Below, piece by piece: positions 33,021 through 37,478 of a stretch of DNA of 37,478 nucleotides; the first letter of the stretch is position 1; each line of letters starts with the position of its first letter. The notes beneath the pieces were generated by a model, which did no database searches, was not told the DNA's origin, and was given only the letters and a program-made list of their open reading frames with translations. The stretch spans positions 1-37,478 of the forward strand of contig JAOUOT010000024.1 in assembly GCA_029880265.1 (NCBI GenBank). Direction: 5' to 3'. Made by a program: the position numbers and the translations under genes. This DNA is from Spirochaetia bacterium. Lineage in GTDB: Bacteria > Spirochaetota > Leptospiria > Turneriellales > JAOUOS01.

Positions 33021-33986
33021 ATGGCATATTCAATGTCTAAAGAATCTGAAATGGCAACCGAAACAAAACCGACAAATATAAGTAAAAAAGCCGCTTTTTT
33101 TTCAATCTTTACCGCAGCGTCTCTTTTTTCAATTAAGATCGTTACTGGTTTTCTATCGGGTTCCGCCGCGATTTTAGCCTCGGCTTTAGATTCTGCTTTA
33201 GATTTCATTTCGTCTTTAATAAATCTTTTTGCCATTGCGGCGGCCCAAAAACCCGCCGATTTAAAACATCGATTTGGCTACGGCAAAGCCGAGGCGCTGG
33301 CCGGTTTTTTACAAAGCGTTATAATATTTCTTTCAGGGTTTTCTCTAATTTATATAGCAATTAAGAAGATAATGGAAAACAAGCCCATTGAATATTTAGA
33401 CGAAGGCTTGTTTATCATGTTTATTTCTCTGTTTTTCACCATAACGCTTGTAACATACCAGACCTATGCCTTAAGAAAAACAAACTCTATCGTTGTAAAA
33501 GCAGACAGGCTTCATTATCTTACCGACATCGTAACCAACGCAGCGGTTATTATTTCTCTCGCGCTTCAAAAGTGGCTCTCGTTATTTTACATAGACGCAA
33601 TCGCGGGTTTATTGCTCGCATTCTATGTCATTTTCAGCAGTTTTGAGATTTTTAAAGCCAGTTTTTTCATTCTTATGGATAGAGATATTTCAGAAAATTA
33701 CAGAGGAGTTCTTTTAGATTTAATTAAAAAATATCATCCAGAAATAGCCGGCTATCATGACTTGAGATCGAGAACCTCGGGAGGGGTCGACTATATTGAA
33801 CTTCACCTTGAAATGCCGAAAGATATCAGTCTCGAAAAAAGCCATCATTTAATTGAAGATTTCATAACCGATATGAAAAACCAATTTCCTAATTTAGAAA
33901 TCATCATACATGCCGACCCTGCAGAAATAAACAAAGACGGCTCGGTAAAATATATTTTAGATAAAGAAGAGCCCCGATTTTATTGA
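33021..33986 (+). CDS. Cation diffusion facilitator (CDF/FieF-type) divalent metal exporter
   Basis: 321 residues with six predicted membrane helices (about 28-235) and a cytoplasmic C-terminal domain (about 236-310). The transport site is complete: Asp57 and Asp61 in ALDSALDF, His165 and Asp169 in HYLTD. HRFGYGKAEALAG is the conserved loop after TM2, and the C-terminal part has the YHDLRSRTSGG and IIIHADP elements of zinc-binding regulatory domains. The DD-HD site is typical of Zn/Fe/Cd exporters using proton antiport. The start could also be the ATG at 33033 or 33051; none has a good ribosome-binding site. The 3' end overlaps the convergent gene by 7 bases. Confidence 0.95.
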   Translation: MAYSMSKESEMATETKPTNISKKAAFFSIFTAASLFSIKIVTGFLSGSAAILASALDSALDFISSLINLFAIAAAQKPADLKHRFGYGKAEALAGFLQSVIIFLSGFSLIYIAIKKIMENKPIEYLDEGLFIMFISLFFTITLVTYQTYALRKTNSIVVKADRLHYLTDIVTNAAVIISLALQKWLSLFYIDAIAGLLLAFYVIFSSFEIFKASFFILMDRDISENYRGVLLDLIKKYHPEIAGYHDLRSRTSGGVDYIELHLEMPKDISLEKSHHLIEDFITDMKNQFPNLEIIIHADPAEINKDGSVKYILDKEEPRFY

Positions 33987-35047
33987 CTTTTAGCCATTTC
34001 ATCGCCAAGCACGATAAATTTTTTCAATTCTTCATATATTCTTGTAGCGGCCAACTGTTCGTTAAAATCTTTTTCGGCGATAATTATAGAGCCAGAAAAA
34101 GCAGTTTTTAAAGGCTGCGGACCGACTAGTCTAAAATACAACGAAAGTTTTCCCGCTTTAATAAAAAGGTTTCCCGAAAGTACATATATTTTTTCGCCGC
34201 CTTTTTCGAGCTTAATTTTATGATGGGCCAAAACGGCGTTAAAAAATTCAAACCGGTTAATAAAGCTATCGCTTCTTTCGCCATTTTCTTCTTTTCTTTC
34301 TAACATTTCTTTATATGAGGCGATATCTTCTTTTTTATTTATACAAAAACCTTTTACCATTTCAAAAACCGCGTTTGTTAAATCTTCCTGCATCTTGGCG
34401 TTTTCTTTAACGCTGTAAAAGCCGGCATAATAGATTTTATCTTTTGTCGATATTTTTTTAACCTGCATGAATATTTTTTTTTCTTCAGCCGACAAATCGG
34501 GATCAATCTCATAATAATAAACTTCTTCAAATAAACCGTCGCCATTTAGGTCTTTCATTGTCTTAACGATTTTACCGGTTTTATATATATTTACTTCTGT
34601 AAAATAACCGGATTTTTTTTCGTCGATTTTCACCTGCGCGATTGTACCGTTTTCGTTAAAAACAGTTTCTTCTATAATGATTTTTTCTTTTTCGTCTAAT
34701 TTAAATTGAGACGCGACCAGTCCGTTTTTATATTTTTTCCATGTTTCAAATTTTCCGTTTAAATCAAAATCTGAGAATTCGTGCAATATTTCGCCCTCAT
34801 TCATTATTTTTAAGTAGGCGATTTTATTTTCTCTTTCTCTCTCTTCAATTTCAAACGAACTATAGTATGCTTTGATGTCTCGATACGTATTTTTAAATTC
34901 TAAAAAACTTGAATAACTTTCTATTCCCTCGAGTTTTTTTCTACCCTCGGCTATATCAAAATCTATAACCGTATTCGATTGGGCATATAAGCCAAACGAA
35001 TTTAAAATTAGAAAAAAAGTTATATATTTTTGAAGTTTAATTTTCAT
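33980..35047 (-). CDS. Exported protein of unknown function, in the surface operon
   Basis: 355 residues; I do not recognise the family. A signal peptide (FFLILNSFGLYA, then QSNT) is followed by an N-terminal region with strand repeats of the form MNEGEILHEFSDFDLNGKFETWKKYKNG, FNENGTIAQVKIDE and MKDLNGDGLFEEVYYYE. Two of these contain DxNGx Asp-rich loops that could bind calcium. The C-terminal third (about 215-350) is mixed alpha/beta, ending in an amphipathic helix, with FSGSIIIAEKDFNEQLAATRIYEELKKF resembling envelope accessory domains. Its start overlaps the PorV-like gene by 11 bases, so it is the last gene of that operon. Probably periplasmic. Confidence 0.75.
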   Translation of the reverse strand: MKIKLQKYITFFLILNSFGLYAQSNTVIDFDIAEGRKKLEGIESYSSFLEFKNTYRDIKAYYSSFEIEERERENKIAYLKIMNEGEILHEFSDFDLNGKFETWKKYKNGLVASQFKLDEKEKIIIEETVFNENGTIAQVKIDEKKSGYFTEVNIYKTGKIVKTMKDLNGDGLFEEVYYYEIDPDLSAEEKKIFMQVKKISTKDKIYYAGFYSVKENAKMQEDLTNAVFEMVKGFCINKKEDIASYKEMLERKEENGERSDSFINRFEFFNAVLAHHKIKLEKGGEKIYVLSGNLFIKAGKLSLYFRLVGPQPLKTAFSGSIIIAEKDFNEQLAATRIYEELKKFIVLGDEMAKSQ

Positions 35048-36647
35048 TTTCTATTTTCGCTTGTACTTTTTCGATTCTATATTCATAAAAACCTTCAATA
35101 TTTTTTAAATAAGAGGCGTAGAATGTGGCCGCTTCATGCCAAGCGTCTTTTATGTCATTATCAGACGAAAAAGAAAAGTTTTTCGCCGCTATAATAGAAC
35201 CGTTGTAAAGCTCATAAAGAACCGTTCTTAGCTCCTGTTTTTTTTCTGAAAGAGACGCTACAGCCGCTTCTAATCTAAATTCTACCCGAAGGGGCGAATT
35301 CGTATTCTCGTTTAACGACTCGAGATCCCAGCCGGTCATAATTTCTACATTTGATCGAGATTCGGCAATTGACGCAAACAAATCCCAAACCTCTACCGGT
35401 TTTTCTAGGGACAATTCTCTTAAATCAAGCCAGATTGAAATTTTTCGATTTCCTACTATTAATTTCTTAAATCGCGAATCTGAAGCGTTTTGAAGCAAAA
35501 TTTCGTCTTCCGGCTGTACGGCCACTCTTTTTAATCTTGTTATTTTTTTCAGATATCCGGCGCTACCTTTTTCTTCTAATAAAACTCCCTGAATTTTTTC
35601 CACGCGAAACCCGCTGGTAAAAGGCACCATATTATATTTTGAATAAATACTGTCTATGTCTTCTAGATCCATATCTTCTCTTATTTCAGTAGACGGTTTT
35701 CGTTTCTTTGCGCCATACATTTTTCTTTGAAACATTAATGAAAAGAAAGAATTTACTTCGTCGGTCTGCGACGAATTAGACATCATGGTTCCCGCAAGCG
35801 CGTTCAATTTCCAGCTGCTGCCATAGTTCAACGCCCCGCCAAGCGAGAAACTAAAGCCCCCAAAATCTTTCTGCAGCCCAAACTTCGGAGATATATAATA
35901 TTGAGGCATAAATTCTAATCCCCAATGAAATCTGTTACCTTCATAAAGCGAATAAGCATACTCAATAGAAGTTATAAACCACTGCGGATGCTCATATGTA
36001 ACGCCAAATTGAACTTCAAAAGGCTGACTTTCTTCATAGCCTCCACCGTAAAAAGAAAAGTCAGGACCCATATTCTTTAACGCTAGCCCAAATCCCCATC
36101 TTTTATATGCATTTTGCGGCTCTATTATATTAAACTTATAAAGAAACCCAACATCTGCCCCTACGCTTTGCGCAACCTGCGGGCCCAACTGCAGTCTAAA
36201 ATATCTTGCGCTTAAGCCTAAAGAGAAATTTTCAAGAATACGATAACCTACAGACAAACCAAATTGTACGTCAACTAAAGATAAAGAAACATCGGTTTCT
36301 TGAAAGTTTTCTACCATTTTAATGGGTTCGTTAAGATACAAAGACGATGCTGAAAATCCCAAACTAAAAAAATTTGAAAAAGGATAGTTCATTAAGAAAG
36401 AATCGGCAGAAAGCGTTCCGCCAAGCATGTAATGATTTATGGCGACTTCAGACTGATCGGTAAAACCCAGACCAGCGGGATTAAATATAATGGCCGATAC
36501 GCCGTCGGGGTTAGACGTCTTCGCGCCTGAAAGAGCCTGCCCTTCTGCGTCAATGGGCATAGTAAGAAATAAAGGATCAGACGCCAAATTTTTTACGATA
36601 AATAAAAAGACTAATAACAAAAATATTTTTTTTACAAAACTTTTCAT
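35037..36647 (-). CDS. PorV/UPF0164-like outer-membrane barrel with periplasmic C-terminal domain
   Basis: 536 residues. A signal peptide (IFLLLVFLFIVKNLAS) precedes a long beta-barrel region (about 24-310). This opens with the PorV/UPF0164 signature, DAEGQALSGAKTSNPDGVSAIIFNPAGLGF, and continues with alternating strands (FSLGFSASSLYLNE, FSLGLSARYFRLQLGP). The C-terminal third (about 320-536) is not barrel-like: mixed alpha/beta, with RVAVQPEDEILLQNASDSRFK and WDLFASIAESRSNVEI. That region resembles envelope accessory proteins only loosely. Such barrels (FadL fold) in Bacteroidota carry type IX secretion substrates, while spirochaete members are of unknown function. It starts 4 bases after the gene for a surface protein with a sorting-like C-terminus. 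Confidence 0.82.
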   Translation of the reverse strand: MKSFVKKIFLLLVFLFIVKNLASDPLFLTMPIDAEGQALSGAKTSNPDGVSAIIFNPAGLGFTDQSEVAINHYMLGGTLSADSFLMNYPFSNFFSLGFSASSLYLNEPIKMVENFQETDVSLSLVDVQFGLSVGYRILENFSLGLSARYFRLQLGPQVAQSVGADVGFLYKFNIIEPQNAYKRWGFGLALKNMGPDFSFYGGGYEESQPFEVQFGVTYEHPQWFITSIEYAYSLYEGNRFHWGLEFMPQYYISPKFGLQKDFGGFSFSLGGALNYGSSWKLNALAGTMMSNSSQTDEVNSFFSLMFQRKMYGAKKRKPSTEIREDMDLEDIDSIYSKYNMVPFTSGFRVEKIQGVLLEEKGSAGYLKKITRLKRVAVQPEDEILLQNASDSRFKKLIVGNRKISIWLDLRELSLEKPVEVWDLFASIAESRSNVEIMTGWDLESLNENTNSPLRVEFRLEAAVASLSEKKQELRTVLYELYNGSIIAAKNFSFSSDNDIKDAWHEAATFYASYLKNIEGFYEYRIEKVQAKIENEN

Positions 36648-36651
36648 TTTA

Positions 36652-37478
36652 TCACTTCACTAAAATTATTTTTTGGATACTTCGTTGTTTCCACGAATCG
36701 GCTTCTATATGAATAAAATATAGTCCCGATCTTAAGTTTTCGTTTTTCATATCCCATTCGATAAAACTATTTCCCGAATTATAATAGTTGTCAAAAAGGT
36801 TCTTAACTTTTCTGCCTTTTATATCATATATTGATACCGTAACATTTGAAGCCTCGGTTAAATTAACGCCAATTGTTGTTTTTGTATTCTTTCTAAAATC
36901 CAGATAATTATCAGATATTTTTGCCGTATCGGGAGGTATTACTACGCCGTCATAGGGTGATATATCATTATCTGCAATTGTAACCGAAATATCCGGCAGT
37001 GTTCCGGCAATTGAATCATAGTCAATATCAAGAGTTAAAGCAGTATTTATATCATGATTTATTGAGACAACATGAATTCCTTCTACAATATTGTCATCTA
37101 TAGCGCTAATCGTAACTGTTTGCTGTATATTCCAGTCAACCGGAGTAAAAGTCAAGAATGGTTTATCAATATTTACTCCATTTATTATGTCTGCAGATGT
37201 AATATTGATTACAACATCGCCTGTCGGAACAGTATTGAGTACCACCGTATATGTTTCGTTTATACCGCCTTCTGTCATGCTGATACTTGCCAGACTGAAT
37301 GTAACACCTGCAACGATATCATCATCGTCATTCGTTACCGCAACATCAGCTGGGTCTAAGTTATTATAATTGCCGTCGGCCGTTACTACATCAGGCGAAG
37401 TTACAATACTGTAAGCAATCGCGCCATCGACTATTGCATCGTCTACGCCGGTTACCGTTACTGTCTGGTCAACGTTCC
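36652..37478 (-). CDS. Calx-beta repeat surface protein with C-terminal sorting/FlgD-like domain, 5' end outside the window
   Basis: The reverse frame is open from the window edge (37478) to the TGA at 36652, at least 275 residues; the ATG at 37278 is internal. The visible N-terminal part is repeats of about 90-100 residues of the Calx-beta or bacterial Ig-like kind (QTVTVTGVDDAIVDG, then QQTVTISAIDDNIVEG one repeat later, and VTIADND at a repeat end). A linker leads to a C-terminal domain (about the last 85 residues: NVTVSIYDIKGRKVKNLF, NENLRSGLYFIHIEAD, then QKIILVK) of the FlgD-Ig/type IX C-terminal-domain type. That domain usually marks secreted cell-surface proteins. Asp-rich repeat ends may bind calcium. 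Followed 4 bases later by the PorV-like gene. Confidence 0.85.
   Translation of the reverse strand, partial: NVDQTVTVTGVDDAIVDGAIAYSIVTSPDVVTADGNYNNLDPADVAVTNDDDDIVAGVTFSLASISMTEGGINETYTVVLNTVPTGDVVINITSADIINGVNIDKPFLTFTPVDWNIQQTVTISAIDDNIVEGIHVVSINHDINTALTLDIDYDSIAGTLPDISVTIADNDISPYDGVVIPPDTAKISDNYLDFRKNTKTTIGVNLTEASNVTVSIYDIKGRKVKNLFDNYYNSGNSFIEWDMKNENLRSGLYFIHIEADSWKQRSIQKIILVK

Noticed and set aside
37072..37369. Two plus-strand frames near the right edge
   Set aside because: They run antisense to the Calx-beta repeat gene, which reads open through the window end with clear repeats.

Overview
The window is AT-rich bacterial chromosome, densely packed and with overlapping genes. The proteins point to a free-living Gram-negative organism: exported proteins with signal peptides, a PorV/UPF0164-like outer-membrane barrel, two transmembrane chemoreceptors and several two-component proteins. 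I cannot name the phylum. The PorV-like barrel, caspase-like and FGE-like exported proteins and TPR/HEAT proteins would fit a spirochaete-like or related candidate lineage, but that is a guess. I see no rRNA, tRNA, CRISPR array, transposase or phage gene.

Layout. (a) 1-2098: a tRNA methyltransferase (trmL, cut by the window edge), a small membrane-anchored protein and an exported FGE/SUMF1-fold protein. (b) 2107-9772, all minus: a NarX-like PAS/GAF histidine kinase, a NarL-type regulator, a dCache hybrid histidine kinase and an exported caspase-like protein. (c) 10132-11370: a response regulator whose output is an EAL domain (c-di-GMP phosphodiesterase). (d) 11516-21717: a nine-gene chemosensory operon ending in a strong intrinsic terminator. 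(e) 21768-28617, minus: ribosomal proteins L13 and S9, then a large TPR protein, a HEAT-repeat protein, exported unknowns and a LarC1-only protein. (f) 28684-30900: a PAS protein with a decayed kinase module and a small predicted barrel. (g) 31146-33986: pseudouridine synthase, CPBP protease, QueF and a CDF metal transporter. (h) 33980-37478, minus: a cell-surface operon with a Calx-beta/C-terminal-sorting-like protein (cut by the edge), a PorV-like barrel and an exported unknown.

The most interesting system is the chemosensory operon. Its CheA is split. One protein has the P2-like, P3, P4 and P5 parts but no phosphorylatable P1. The next gene encodes a P1 (Hpt) domain fused to a CheW/P5-like domain. 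This resembles the Rhodobacter sphaeroides CheA4/CheA3 pair, in a compact adjacent form. The operon opens with a ParA-type ATPase followed by a CheW-domain protein with a long acidic N-terminus, which recalls the ParC/ParP array-positioning pair of Vibrio. It also has CheY, two tandem CheX-like proteins with the phosphatase E-x2-N pattern, and two chemoreceptors (dCache and NIT sensors) with the same signalling tip. It has no CheR or CheB.

The promoters of the REC-EAL gene and of the chemosensory operon share a 45-bp block with identical spacing: two TACGTA-like boxes 10 bp apart, a TGTCGTAAAAT box and a TATTGAC -35. This suggests that c-di-GMP turnover and the chemosensory array are co-regulated, possibly by the neighbouring NarL-type regulator.
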